From NCBI GenBank assembly GCA_021776655.1, contig JAJFFK010000045.1:62001-126000 (forward strand): a stretch of 64,000 nt of DNA. Reading direction: 5' to 3'. The stretch comes from Henriciella sp. GTDB taxonomy: Bacteria > Pseudomonadota > Alphaproteobacteria > Caulobacterales > Hyphomonadaceae. The notes under the pieces were generated by a model, which searched no databases, was not told the DNA's origin, and saw nothing but the letters and a program-made list of their open reading frames with translations. This document shows, one piece after another, positions 23,320 through 32,093 of this stretch. The translations under genes and the position numbers were made by a program. Each line of letters opens with the position of its first letter. Positions within the stretch are counted from its first letter, which is position 1.

Positions 23320-26001
23320 CTAGTGCTCTTTTAGCGCCGCATGTGCCGCTGCGAGACGGGCAATTGGCACCCGGTAAGGCGAGCAGGAGACATAATCCAG
23401 GCCAATTTCGTGGCAGAAGGTTACCGAAGCAGGATCGCCGCCATGCTCACCACAAATACCAAGCTTGATTGCGCTGCGCGTTTCCCGGCCACGTTTCGCC
23501 GCCAGTTTGATCAATTCACCAACCCCGTCCTGATCAATCGTCACGAACGGGTCTTTCTCGTAAATGCCCTGCTCTTCATACGCCTTGAGGAAGCGGCCAG
23601 CATCATCGCGGGAAATACCAAGTGTCGTTTGGGTCAGGTCATTGGTCCCGAATGAGAAGAACTCCGCCGTTTCCGCGATTTGTCCAGCCTGCAATGCGGC
23701 GCGCGGCAGCTCAATCATCGTTCCAACCAGATAATCCAGCGTCACGCCCGTTTCAGCAAAAACAGCTTTTGCTGCCGCATCAATCACAGCTTTCAAAATA
23801 TCCAGCTCTTGCCTGGTCCCAACCAGCGGGATCATCACTTCCGGGACCGGCTTGTTGCCTGTCTCCTTGGACACTTCGACGGCCGCCTCAAAGATGGCCC
23901 GTGCCTGCATCTGGTAAATCTCAGGATAAGTGATCCCGAGCCGACATCCGCGATGACCAAGCATCGGATTGCTCTCATGCAGGAGACTAGCCTGGTATTT
24001 CAGAGTGGTAATTTCGATCCCGGATGACGCGGCCACTTCGGCCATATCTTCGTCTGTATGCGGCATAAACTCGTGCAGTGGCGGATCAAGCAGGCGGATT
24101 GTGCACGGCAGATCGCCCATGATCCGGAAAATTTCGGCAAAATCACTACGTTGCATGGGCAGTAATTTGTCGAGCGCCGCGACCCGGCCAGCTCGGTCAC
24201 CAGCCAGGATCATCGCCCGCACAACCGGGATCCGCTCGGCATCAAAGAACATGTGCTCGGTACGGCAAAGACCAATGCCCTCGGCGCCAAATTCCTTGGC
24301 GACAATCACATCGGCAGGCGTTTCAGCGTTGGTGCGCACGTTGAGCTTGCGCACCTTATCCGCCCAGCCCATCAACTTGCCGAAATCGCCAGATAGGTCC
24401 GGTTGGCGCATCTCAACTTCGCCGAGCAGAACCTGGCCTTCAGCGCCGTCTACGGTGATCACGTCGCCGCGCTTGACGACCCGTCCGCCAATCCGGAACT
24501 CACCTGCCGCATAGTCGATTTGCAGGCTGCCAGCCCCACACACGCAAGGTCGCCCCATGCCGCGCGCCACCACAGCGGCGTGGCTCGTCATACCGCCGCG
24601 TGCCGTGACGATTGCTTTGGCCGCATGCATGCCGTGAATATCTTCCGGACTGGTCTCGATCCGAACCAGGATCGCAGCCTTACCTACCTCGGCCAGACGA
24701 ACAGCCTCGGCGCTATCGAACACAACCTCGCCCATCGCAGCGCCAGGACTGGCAGGCAATCCCACCACAATCACATCGCGCGCCGCGCCTTCCGCAATCG
24801 TCGGATGCAGGAGTTGATCAAGTTGGCTCGGGCCCAAGCGCAGGATCGCTTCATTCTCACTGATCAGGCCCTCTTGCGCCATATCAACAGCAATCTTGAG
24901 GGCCGCCGCAGCGGTGCGTTTTCCGGACCGTGTTTGCAGCATGTAGAGCACGCCGTCTTCGACGGTAAACTCGATGTCCTGCATGTCACGATAATGCTGT
25001 TCCAGCTTGTCAGCGACCCCGGCAAGCTCGGCATAAACCTCCGGCATCGCCTGTTCCAGCGGCACATCGTCAGAGCCAACTTCAGCCGCGCCAGCATGGC
25101 TCATCGGGGCGGGCGTGCGAATGCCCGCAACCACATCTTCGCCCTGCGCATTGATCAGATATTCACCATAAAACAGCTTCGCGCCAGTTGATGGATTGCG
25201 CGTAAACGCCACCCCGGTCGCCGAGGTGTCGCCCATATTGCCGAACACCATTGACTGCACGTTGACCGCTGTACCCCAGGCTTGGGGAATATCGTTGAGC
25301 TTGCGGTAGAGGATCGCACGATCATTCATCCATGATCCGAAGACCGCCGTGATCGCGCCCCAGAGCTGTTCACGCGGATCATCCGGGAACGGCTTGCCGC
25401 GTTCGTCCTGCACCGCAGCTTTGTACTGGCGGACAATCTCTTTCCAGTCATCGGCCTGCAAATCTGTGTCGAGATTATAGTCTTCGCGCTCTTTATAATC
25501 GTCCAGAATATATTCGAACGTGTCATGGCCAAGGCCGAGCACGACATTTGAATACATCTGAATGAAGCGGCGATAGCTGTCATAAGCGAACCGCTCGCCG
25601 GCTTTTTCCGCCAGCCCCTGCACCGTCACATCCGACAGGCCGAGATTGAGCACCGTATCCATCATCCCCGGCATCGACGCGCGCGCGCCCGAGCGCACAG
25701 AGACCAGCAGCGGATTACTGGCGTCACCAAAGCCCTTGCCGGTTGAGGCCTCGAGCGCGGCCAGCGCCTGCTCGACCTGCGCATTCAGATCGCCGGGATA
25801 CGTCTCGCCAAGCTCATAATACGTCGTGCAAACATCCGTGGTCAGCGTGAACCCCGGCGGGACGGGCAGGCCCAAAGTCGCCATCTCGGCCAGGTTCGCC
25901 CCCTTGCCGCCGAGCAGGTTCTTCATTGAAGTATCACCATCAGAGCCGCCGCCGCCAAAAGAGTACACCCATTTTGTGTCCGTCTTTGCCGCGTCTGCCA
26001 T
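23320..26001 (-). CDS. ppdK: pyruvate, phosphate dikinase
   Basis: 893 residues, full length. It interconverts pyruvate, ATP and phosphate with phosphoenolpyruvate, AMP and diphosphate in the cytoplasm, allowing gluconeogenesis or reversible glycolysis. Domains in order: ATP-grasp (GGKGANLAEMATLGLPVPPGF at the start, then VRSGARASMPGMMDTVLNLGL), the swivelling phosphohistidine domain with TARGGMTSHAAVVARGMGRP, and the PEP-binding barrel with GLCRTEHMFFD, LVGTMIELPRAAL and CGEHGGDPASVTFCHEIGLDYVS. It is monocistronic here. Its 5' side (26002-26154) contains no gene and should hold its promoter. Confidence 0.97.
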   Translation of the reverse strand: MADAAKTDTKWVYSFGGGGSDGDTSMKNLLGGKGANLAEMATLGLPVPPGFTLTTDVCTTYYELGETYPGDLNAQVEQALAALEASTGKGFGDASNPLLVSVRSGARASMPGMMDTVLNLGLSDVTVQGLAEKAGERFAYDSYRRFIQMYSNVVLGLGHDTFEYILDDYKEREDYNLDTDLQADDWKEIVRQYKAAVQDERGKPFPDDPREQLWGAITAVFGSWMNDRAILYRKLNDIPQAWGTAVNVQSMVFGNMGDTSATGVAFTRNPSTGAKLFYGEYLINAQGEDVVAGIRTPAPMSHAGAAEVGSDDVPLEQAMPEVYAELAGVADKLEQHYRDMQDIEFTVEDGVLYMLQTRSGKRTAAAALKIAVDMAQEGLISENEAILRLGPSQLDQLLHPTIAEGAARDVIVVGLPASPGAAMGEVVFDSAEAVRLAEVGKAAILVRIETSPEDIHGMHAAKAIVTARGGMTSHAAVVARGMGRPCVCGAGSLQIDYAAGEFRIGGRVVKRGDVITVDGAEGQVLLGEVEMRQPDLSGDFGKLMGWADKVRKLNVRTNAETPADVIVAKEFGAEGIGLCRTEHMFFDAERIPVVRAMILAGDRAGRVAALDKLLPMQRSDFAEIFRIMGDLPCTIRLLDPPLHEFMPHTDEDMAEVAASSGIEITTLKYQASLLHESNPMLGHRGCRLGITYPEIYQMQARAIFEAAVEVSKETGNKPVPEVMIPLVGTRQELDILKAVIDAAAKAVFAETGVTLDYLVGTMIELPRAALQAGQIAETAEFFSFGTNDLTQTTLGISRDDAGRFLKAYEEQGIYEKDPFVTIDQDGVGELIKLAAKRGRETRSAIKLGICGEHGGDPASVTFCHEIGLDYVSCSPYRVPIARLAAAHAALKEH

Positions 26002-26154
26002 GCTGATCCCCTTTCAGAGCCTTTTAGAATTTGGTCTGCGTATTAGCCCGAAATCTGGCTGAAATCGGCAACGCGGTGCAAAGCGTCACGAATGGCGACC
26101 AGAATCAAGAGGCGATTGTGTCTGACTTCGCTGTCATCGGCCTAACAAGCGTAT

Positions 26155-26502
26155 TTAGTCACAAAAACCCAACATCTGATGCCGCGCCGTAACATATGAT
26201 TCGGGTTTATGGTTAAGCTTCAGGTACAGATCATCCCAGTCGCGATTGGTCTCTTCAATCAAGTTTATCTTCCACGCTCGCTGCCAGGTTTTGATCTGAT
26301 ACTCGCGTGTTTTTGCCGCATCACGTGTATCATGCGGTTCGCACCAGACGAGACGATGGACCTTGTATTTGCGTGTAAACGTACTCCCACGCCCTTAGCG
26401 GTGCTCAAATACGCGCTTTGCAAGATCATCGGTATGACCACAGTACAAAGTGCCGTTCTTACGATTACAGAGAAGATAGACCCAGAATTTCTTTTCCATC
26501 CC
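26155..26502 (-). pseudogene. GIY-YIG nuclease-like gene interrupted by an in-frame stop
   Basis: ATG 26502 with a strong RBS (GGGAGGCAGGGG) opens MEKKFWVYLLCNRKNGTLYC, the start of a small GIY-YIG domain protein, continuing GHTDDLAKRVFEHR. A TAA at 26395-26397 follows. Beyond it the same frame continues with no shift: GRGSTFTRKYKVHRLVWCE, then AAKTREYQIKTWQRAWKINL and NRDWDDLYLKLN, up to a stop at 26155. All family blocks are present, so a single nonsense codon breaks an otherwise full-length gene (115 codons; family about 95-100). It is flanked by palindromic repeats. A recent inactivation, or a programmed or erroneous stop, would explain it. Confidence 0.85.
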
Positions 26503-26518
26503 CCTGCCTCCCTTATCC

Positions 26519-26590
26519 TCCGCAGAAACCAGCGCAGGCTGGTATCCAGCTCCCATACTCCAATCACGAATACGAGATGGACCCCAGCCT
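26519..26590 (-). repeat. palindromic repeat, family C (inverted copy)
   Basis: It starts with CCGCAGAAACCAGCGCAGG and continues to GATGGACCCCAGCC on the plus strand; its reverse complement matches the copies at 26651-26747 and 44821-44962 (GCTGGGGTCCA ... GGATACCAGCCTGCGCTGG). It lies just upstream of the broken GIY-YIG gene. When translated, the family gives the peptide PAQAGI, seen in many proteobacterial intergenic repeats. Confidence 0.8.
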
Positions 26591-26650
26591 CTCATGGTGA
26601 GTTCATCGAACCACGCCGGAGTCGCCGGAAACAAAACCTCAAACTCTCCG

Positions 26651-26747
26651 CCGACCCCAGCGAAAGCTGGGGTCCATCTCCCATACGCTCCCCACACACA
26701 GGTGGTAAATCATCGCGCTGGATACCAGCCTGCGCTGGTATCTGCGG
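26651..26747 (+). repeat. palindromic repeat, family C
   Basis: Two hairpins: ACCCCAGCGAAAGCTGGGGT at the left and GATACCAGCCTGCGCTGGTATC at the right, with a variable middle. It is in opposite orientation to the copy at 26519-26590, so the 258 bp between the GIY-YIG remnant and glyS is a pair of facing elements. The right hairpin is shared almost base for base with 44935-44957. Confidence 0.85.
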
Positions 26748-26760
26748 AAAATGAATGAGC

Positions 26761-29223
26761 CTAACCCGCAATCTTTCCAAAATCAGCGACGGCTCCAATC
26801 GCCACACGCATCTGGTTCAGCAGGTTCAGACGGTTTGTCCGTACTTTCGGATCGTCTGCGTTGACCATCACGCTGCCTTCACCGTCAAAGAACTCATCTA
26901 CAGGTACACGCAAGCTCGCCAGCGCCGACATGGCCGCGGCGAAATCTTCTTTATCCAGTGCGGATTTAGCAGCCTTAGCCCCCGCTGTGATGGCTTTGAA
27001 CAGCGCTTTTTCGGCAGGTGCCTCCAACCGGGCTTCATCGACATCACCCGCGAACGCCGCGCCGTCTTTCTTCTCTTCGGCCTTCAGGATATTCGCAGCG
27101 CGTTTGTAGCCCGCCAGCAGGTTCGCCCCGTCTTCAGTTTCAAGAAACGCGCCGAGCGCCTCGACGCGTTTGGTGATGAGCACAAGATCATCATTGCCTG
27201 CGCTCACGGCAGTCTGCTTCGCAGACGCCTGCGCGGGCGCGGCCTGACCGGCCGACGGGCGGTCGCCCTTTGCGGCGCTTTGCGACGTACCCAGCGCAAA
27301 CACAGCATCGATCAAGTCATGGCGCTGGCCGTGGTCTTTGAGGTATTGCTTGAGGCGGTCAGCGAAGAAAGCGAGCAAGTCTTTGATTTCAGATGCCACC
27401 TTCTCAAGTCTTTCTTGATCGTTTGGCGAATTTGGATTTCCGCCATCCAGCATTTTCTCAACATAGTTGACCAAGCCCGTCCATGGTACTTTGCCTTCCC
27501 AACCAGTCGCCTCTTTTAACGCGTCCCATACCGGTTTCGTTTCAACTTCACTCTGCACTATGAACGCATGATGGTTAGCTGCAAGGCTTGCTCTTGTCAG
27601 GAAAGAGTTCAACCCCAACCGAACCCCATTCTCCAACACGATCCGCACCACGCCGAGCGCCGCCCGCCGCAACGCAAACGGATCTTTGCTTCCGGTTGGC
27701 TTCTCATCAATCGCCCAGAAGCCGACTAAAGTATCGAGCTTGTCGGCGAGCGCTACGGCGATGGCGACTGGGTCGCTCGGTACGGCGTCGGATGGGCCTT
27801 GTGGTTTGTAATGGTCGGCGATGGCATTGGCGATCTGGGTGATTTCAGCTTCAGAAAGCCCCTCCGCCCAATTTGTCATCCCGGAAAGCTCGTCAGAGCT
27901 TATCCGGGACCCCGTATCGGGCTTGGCCTCCTGGGTCCCGGCTTTCCGCTGCGCTCCAGCCGGGATGACAGTGTTGAGCTGTTCCAAAGCATAATAGCGC
28001 CCCATCACGCCCTGTAATTCAGGGAATTCATCGACCATCTCAGACACCAGATCGGCCTTGCACAGGCGCGCGGCGCGTACCGCCAAATCCGGGTCCGCGC
28101 CGACTTTTGGGGCCAGTTCGCGCGCCAGCGCCGCCACCCGCTCGACCTTATCCGCAATCGTGCCGAGCTCTTGCTTGAAGTCGATCTTGCCGAGCCGCTC
28201 GGCCATCGCTTTGAGGCCCGTCTTCTTGTCATTGTCCCAGAAGAACCGGCCATCATCGAGGCGCGCCGACAGGACTTTGCGATTGCCCGCCGCAATCGCC
28301 TTGCCGCCGTCGCTCGCCTCAATATTCGCCACGACGACGAAATGCGGGGCGAGCTTGCCCGTTTTGGGATCACGCACCGCGAAATATTTCTGATGTGTGC
28401 GCATCGACAATTGGATCACTTCGGCAGGCAGTTCCAGAAACCCTGCATCCATGTCGCCGAGGATAACCTGCGGCCATTCGGCCAGCCCGGTCACTTCTTC
28501 GAGCAGCCCAGCATCCTCAACCAGTTCCAGCCCGGCCTTCTTGCACACCGCTCTGGCGTCTGTCTCAATCTTGGTGCGGCGGTCCGCGCGCGTCAGCATG
28601 ACATGGCCTTCGCCGCCCAGCGCGCCAACATAATCGGCAAGGTTCGCAACCTTGAACGGTCCACGCCCATGCACCCGGTGGCCCTCAGTCAGGTTACTGC
28701 TAGCAATCCCGCCGACCGTAAACACAACCGTCTTGCCATCAAACACGCACAGAATACGCTGTATTGGCCGTACCCAGCGCAGGTCGCCTGTGCCAGTGCG
28801 CATTGATTTGGGCCAGTGAAACCTGGCGATGATCTGTGGTACAAGATCGGCGACAATATCTGCCGTCGCCCGGCCTGAAACTTTGCGCACGGCAACATAG
28901 AAGTCGCCTTTCCTGGGATCAGACCGGACCTCGGCCTCGGAAATATCGCTAAAGCCCGCGCCGCGCAGAAAGCCCGCCACCGCTTGTTCCGGCGCGCCAA
29001 GTTTCGGGCCTTTGCGTTCTTCCTCCGTATCGGCAGAGCGCGCGGGCAGCCCCTCAATACACACCGTCAATCGGCGCGGCCCGGACATCGACGCGACCTT
29101 AGACCCCGCCAGTCCAGCCGCCGCCAAACCCTCGACCAACGCCTTTTGCAGGTCGGCCTCAGCCTTGACCTGCATCCGCGCCGGGATTTCCTCAGAGAAT
29201 ATTTCAAGCAGAAGTTCAGGCAT
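26761..29223 (-). CDS. glyS: glycyl-tRNA synthetase beta subunit, with two in-frame insertions
   Basis: 820 residues from the Met at 29223 (a TTG 15 bp upstream is less likely), against about 690-720 for the family. It pairs with GlyQ to charge tRNA-Gly; beta supplies tRNA-binding domains. Typical segments: PELLLEIFSEEIPARMQ, GPRRLTV, LELPAEVIQLSMRTHQKYFAV, FPELQGVMGRYYA, HYKPQGPSDAVP, DKLDTLVGFWAIDEKPTGSKDPFALRRAALG. About 33 residues at 418-450 (NTVIPAGAQRKAGTQ to SSDELSGM) are encoded by a family A palindromic repeat, and about 30 near 643-675 (SQSAAKGDRPSAGQ to AKQTAVSAG) by other palindromic DNA. The frame stays open, so the gene is probably functional. It is the last gene of the glyQ unit. 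Confidence 0.95.
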   Translation of the reverse strand: MPELLLEIFSEEIPARMQVKAEADLQKALVEGLAAAGLAGSKVASMSGPRRLTVCIEGLPARSADTEEERKGPKLGAPEQAVAGFLRGAGFSDISEAEVRSDPRKGDFYVAVRKVSGRATADIVADLVPQIIARFHWPKSMRTGTGDLRWVRPIQRILCVFDGKTVVFTVGGIASSNLTEGHRVHGRGPFKVANLADYVGALGGEGHVMLTRADRRTKIETDARAVCKKAGLELVEDAGLLEEVTGLAEWPQVILGDMDAGFLELPAEVIQLSMRTHQKYFAVRDPKTGKLAPHFVVVANIEASDGGKAIAAGNRKVLSARLDDGRFFWDNDKKTGLKAMAERLGKIDFKQELGTIADKVERVAALARELAPKVGADPDLAVRAARLCKADLVSEMVDEFPELQGVMGRYYALEQLNTVIPAGAQRKAGTQEAKPDTGSRISSDELSGMTNWAEGLSEAEITQIANAIADHYKPQGPSDAVPSDPVAIAVALADKLDTLVGFWAIDEKPTGSKDPFALRRAALGVVRIVLENGVRLGLNSFLTRASLAANHHAFIVQSEVETKPVWDALKEATGWEGKVPWTGLVNYVEKMLDGGNPNSPNDQERLEKVASEIKDLLAFFADRLKQYLKDHGQRHDLIDAVFALGTSQSAAKGDRPSAGQAAPAQASAKQTAVSAGNDDLVLITKRVEALGAFLETEDGANLLAGYKRAANILKAEEKKDGAAFAGDVDEARLEAPAEKALFKAITAGAKAAKSALDKEDFAAAMSALASLRVPVDEFFDGEGSVMVNADDPKVRTNRLNLLNQMRVAIGAVADFGKIAG
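27200..27290 (-). repeat. GC-rich palindromic segment inside glyS
   Basis: Several nested inverted repeats (GTCTGC-TTC-GCAGAC, GGGCGGTCGCCC) in about 90 bp with GC content well above the flanks. It encodes the Ala/Ser/Gln/Lys-rich stretch that lies between FALG and DDLVLITKRVEAL, which are adjacent in usual GlyS proteins. No second copy is seen in the window, so repeat-family status is inferred from structure alone. Confidence 0.5.
27874..27970. repeat. palindromic repeat, family A, inside glyS
   Basis: TGTCATCCCGG at 27874 and CCGGGATGACA ending at 27970 are perfect inverted ends. Internal GATCCGGGAC/GGGTCCCGG-like arms match the intergenic copies at 44666-44755, 56526-56619 and 57336-57422. 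Here the element is read through in frame as part of glyS. Confidence 0.92.
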
Positions 29224-29269
29224 ATCAGTCGCGTTCAATTCTTATCGTTGGGCCGCAGATGCAGCAAAA

Positions 29270-29512
29270 TCAAAGGGCACTATGCGAGCCATCGCACAGC
29301 GGCGCTTTGCCGGTGCGTTTGCAAGCGCAAAAGAAGACTTTGCCGGTTTTGGGCGCTTCCCAGCCCTGCGGCGCGAATTCGCTGCCCTTGTGCGAGCCAT
29401 CGCAGAAAGGCTGTGTTTTCGAGCGCCCACACGCGCACCACCAATACATTTTGCCTTCTTCGACCTCGACGCCAATCGGTTCAGTACCGCCAATTTCAGG
29501 TTCTTCCGACAT
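29270..29512 (-). CDS. CDGSH iron-sulfur protein with two CDGSH motifs
   Basis: 80 residues. Two complete motifs of the form C-x-C-x6-7-P-x-C-D-G-x-H are seen: CACGRSKTQPFCDGSH and CACKRTGKAPLCDGSH, each able to hold a 3Cys-1His [2Fe-2S] cluster. There is no membrane anchor, so it is a soluble cytoplasmic electron- or cluster-transfer protein of the CISD3-like kind. The ATG overlaps the stop of the preceding cupin remnant by one base (TGATG), and glyS starts 46 bp after its end. It therefore travels in the glyQ-glyS unit. Confidence 0.92.
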   Translation of the reverse strand: MSEEPEIGGTEPIGVEVEEGKMYWWCACGRSKTQPFCDGSHKGSEFAPQGWEAPKTGKVFFCACKRTGKAPLCDGSHSAL

Positions 29513-29624
29513 CAGATGTCCTCCATATGTTTGACGGTTCGCGCCGTCGCGTCGTCATCGCCAGTTTTGGCTGCCAGTGCTCTGAGAATTTGGTGATTTT
29601 TTCGGAGAGATTGACCTTGGTCAT
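29512..29624 (-). pseudogene. cupin gene remnant with internal deletion and frameshift
   Basis: ATG 29624 overlaps the DUF2314 stop (ATGA) and reads [20 protein letters not shown], the N-terminus of small cupins. A second frame then reads KTGDDDATARTVKHMEDI up to a stop at 29512 that overlaps the CDGSH start, resembling the cupin C-terminal end (NTGD...T...I). The metal-binding beta-barrel of about 70 residues between them is missing and the two parts are out of frame. The preserved couplings at both ends show this was a real operon member that lost its core by deletion. Confidence 0.65.
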
Positions 29625-30115
29625 GGTACCGGGCTTTCGTGAAATGTTGCCCGGATCGCGCTGGTATCGGCATCTGGCGCGAGGTCCAGCATCGCGCGCG
29701 ATGTGTACGCGCCGCGCTCAAGACCACCCTCGCGATAGGCCCAATCGACAATATCCGCCTCGGCAAAGTCGAGTGTCTGGCCAGTTTGGAATCGGTCATT
29801 GCCGCCATTCTCGATAATCACTGATCCGCGCCATTCGGTCGGCCCTGCCTGTTGCAAGTATTCGACCCAGACATAGTCGCGCAGATAGTCAGCGCTTGGC
29901 TCAATGATCTTGACGCGGAACTGTTCTTCGCCTGATGAATGCGCCTCGAAATGGTCCCAGAATACAGGCAACGTGCTTTGCGCCTCAAGCATCGCCGCTT
30001 TGATCGAGGCATATTTGTATAGCGGGGGTTCGCCCTCTTGCACGACCGCGTCTTTGTTGCCCGAACAGACGGCCAGACCCGCCATCGCGAATAGAGAGAT
30101 CAGGGGATATTTCAT
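29621..30115 (-). CDS. DUF2314 family exported protein
   Basis: 164 residues from ATG 30115, which overlaps the glyQ stop by 4 bp; the earlier Met in frame lies inside glyQ. The N-terminus ([21 protein letters not shown]) is a signal sequence with a Cys that could be lipidated, though Val at -1 is not the usual lipobox residue. The body has DUF2314 features: [23 protein letters not shown], then [11 protein letters not shown] and [21 protein letters not shown]. Function of the family is unknown. Its stop overlaps the start of the cupin remnant. Confidence 0.8.
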   Translation of the reverse strand: MKYPLISLFAMAGLAVCSGNKDAVVQEGEPPLYKYASIKAAMLEAQSTLPVFWDHFEAHSSGEEQFRVKIIEPSADYLRDYVWVEYLQQAGPTEWRGSVIIENGGNDRFQTGQTLDFAEADIVDWAYREGGLERGAYTSRAMLDLAPDADTSAIRATFHESPVP

Positions 30116-31014
30116 GCCAGCGCCCGCTCTGCTTCTTGCTCGGCCCATTGCTCAGCCGCGCCGCGCGCCAGGTCGCGCACCCGCGCAATATAGGCCTGAC
30201 GCTCGGTCGGCGAGATTGCGCCGCGTGCGTCGATCAGGTTGAACGTGTGGCTGGCTTTCAGCGCGAAATCATAGGCTGGCAGAGGTAGGTTCGCTTCGCG
30301 CAAAGCGTTCGACTGTTTCTCGCAATCAGCAAACCAGCCTTGCAGCATCTCGACATCGGACTGCTCGAAATTGAACGCCGATTGCTGCACCTCGTTCTCG
30401 TGGAAGACATCGCGATAGGTCAGCGGCACAGGGCTTGTCGGATCATTGAACGGCAGGTCGAAGACATTATCGACGCCAAACACATACATCGCCAAACGTT
30501 CCAAACCATAAGTCAGCTCGCCTGATACGGGAAAAACATCAAGACCGCCAACCTGCTGAAAATAGGTATATTGCGACACTTCCATACCGTCGCACCAGAC
30601 CTCCCAGCCGAGGCCCCACGCGCCGACGGTTGGGTTCTCCCAATCATCTTCGACAAAGCGAATATCGTGTAGCAGAGGGTCAATCCCGATCTCGTACAGC
30701 GAGTTGAGATAGAGGTCTTGCAGGTTGGCCGGGTTGGGTTTCAGGATGACCTGATACTGATAGTAATGGCCCAACCGCATCGGGTTCTCGCCATAGCGCG
30801 CATCGGCGGGGCGGCGGCACGGCTGCACATAAGCGGCGCGCCAATCCTTCGGCCCGAGCGCCCGCAACACCGTCGCCGGGTGCAGCGTGCCCGCGCCAAC
30901 TTCCAAGTCATAAGGCTGCAAGATCGCACACCCTTGCGCGCCCCAATAGGCATGCAAACGCAGAATCAGGTCCTGGAATGAAACGGGCTTCTCTTTGGCT
31001 TTAGGCGCAGTCAT
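30112..31014 (-). CDS. glyQ: glycyl-tRNA synthetase alpha subunit
   Basis: 300 residues, the catalytic class II subunit of the bacterial (alpha-beta)2 enzyme. Signatures: [25 protein letters not shown] at the N-terminus, [49 protein letters not shown] (motif 2 region) and [16 protein letters not shown]. It is the first gene of the unit; three short genes stand between it and glyS. Confidence 0.97.
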   Translation of the reverse strand: MTAPKAKEKPVSFQDLILRLHAYWGAQGCAILQPYDLEVGAGTLHPATVLRALGPKDWRAAYVQPCRRPADARYGENPMRLGHYYQYQVILKPNPANLQDLYLNSLYEIGIDPLLHDIRFVEDDWENPTVGAWGLGWEVWCDGMEVSQYTYFQQVGGLDVFPVSGELTYGLERLAMYVFGVDNVFDLPFNDPTSPVPLTYRDVFHENEVQQSAFNFEQSDVEMLQGWFADCEKQSNALREANLPLPAYDFALKASHTFNLIDARGAISPTERQAYIARVRDLARGAAEQWAEQEAERALA

Positions 31015-31094
31015 AAGGCGGGGTCCGGCGACGAAAGTTTCAATGCGTACCGCCTAACCCCGCCCGCCGTTTTTCGCAACTGCACACTGGAGCC

Positions 31095-32093
31095 TTATTC
31101 CGGCAGCCACTCCAAAATCGCCTGGCCGATCTCATCAGGCGAGTCTTCCTGAACGAAATGGATACCCGGAACCGTAATCTCGGTCAGATTTGGCCAGGTT
31201 CGTACAAAGTCGCGAACGGGGCCCTGTAGAATCGCACCGGGCTCGGCATTGACGTACAGTTTCGGAATATCGTTCTGCGCCATCCACGCGCCATATTCCG
31301 ACACGATCGCAGTCACATCAGCAGGCTCACCCTCAATCGGGAGTTGGCGCGGCCAAGTCAGCGTTGGTCGTCGGCCCTCGCCCGGTTCCAGATAGGGACG
31401 CCGGTATTCGTTCATTTCTGTCTCTGTCAGCGTGCGCAGGATCGCGCCGGGCAAGATGCCTTCAATAAAAGCATTGCCTTGAAGCATCATCTCTTCGCCT
31501 GCGGGTGACCGGAAGGCTTGAAAGGTTTCCCGGACACTCTCTGGAAAGTTTTCCCAAGCTGGGATAGGCGCAACGATTGCCTCCATGAAGGCAATGCCCT
31601 TAACCGCGTCGGGGTTTTGATGGGCCCAGTGAAAACCAAGACCTGACCCCCAATCGTGGATAACAAGCGTCACGTTCTCGGTGACGCCCAACTCGGCCAA
31701 TAGGGCGAAGAGATATTTGCGATGCTCAACATAGGTGTAACTATCAGGGCCACTATTATCGAGCTTGTCGGAATCTCCCATCCCGATCAGGTCTGGCGCG
31801 ATTAGGCGGCCTTTACCCTCAAGGTGTGGCATCACGTTGCGCCAAAGATACGATGACGTCGGATTGCCATGCAGGAACACGATCGGATCGCCTGTCCCGA
31901 CCTCGACATAAGCCATTTGCTTGCCCAGAATTGTCTTGAACTTCTTTTCGTAACGGGACACTTCGGTTGAGGGTGTCATGGCGATCTCTTTTTCTTCCGT
32001 TGGGTGTGAGAGGGCTTGGCAACCGGCGAGAATAAGCAGCGTTGCGGTGCCAAGAACGGTCAGTGTGAATTTGATCATCGTATGATCTTTCAT
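31095..32093 (-). CDS. haloalkane dehalogenase with lipoprotein signal
   Basis: 332 residues, alpha/beta-hydrolase. The oxyanion and halide-binding [17 protein letters not shown], the nucleophile Asp in [14 protein letters not shown] (also the halide-binding Trp), the acid in AFMEAIVAP and the base His in [16 protein letters not shown] make a complete subfamily II-type dehalogenase site. Unusually, the N-terminus ([20 protein letters not shown]) is a lipoprotein signal with lipobox LAGC, and about 20 linker residues precede the hydrolase. The start is uncertain between 32093 and the Met at 32078. It would act at the cell envelope. It is monocistronic here. Confidence 0.88.
   Translation of the reverse strand: MKDHTMIKFTLTVLGTATLLILAGCQALSHPTEEKEIAMTPSTEVSRYEKKFKTILGKQMAYVEVGTGDPIVFLHGNPTSSYLWRNVMPHLEGKGRLIAPDLIGMGDSDKLDNSGPDSYTYVEHRKYLFALLAELGVTENVTLVIHDWGSGLGFHWAHQNPDAVKGIAFMEAIVAPIPAWENFPESVRETFQAFRSPAGEEMMLQGNAFIEGILPGAILRTLTETEMNEYRRPYLEPGEGRRPTLTWPRQLPIEGEPADVTAIVSEYGAWMAQNDIPKLYVNAEPGAILQGPVRDFVRTWPNLTEITVPGIHFVQEDSPDEIGQAILEWLPE

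Noticed and set aside
24403-25191. 262-codon open frame on the plus strand
   Set aside because: It lies wholly antisense to ppdK, whose protein is recognisable over its full length. The composition of the antisense product (rich in Arg, His, Ser) is that of a shadow frame.
26209-26754. 181-codon open frame on the plus strand
   Set aside because: It runs antisense to the GIY-YIG remnant and through two palindromic repeats; the product has no family features.
26755-27519. 254-codon open frame on the plus strand
   Set aside because: Antisense to the 3' part of glyS, with no RBS or motif.
28171-28806. 211-codon open frame on the plus strand
   Set aside because: Antisense to the conserved part of glyS; no protein-like pattern.
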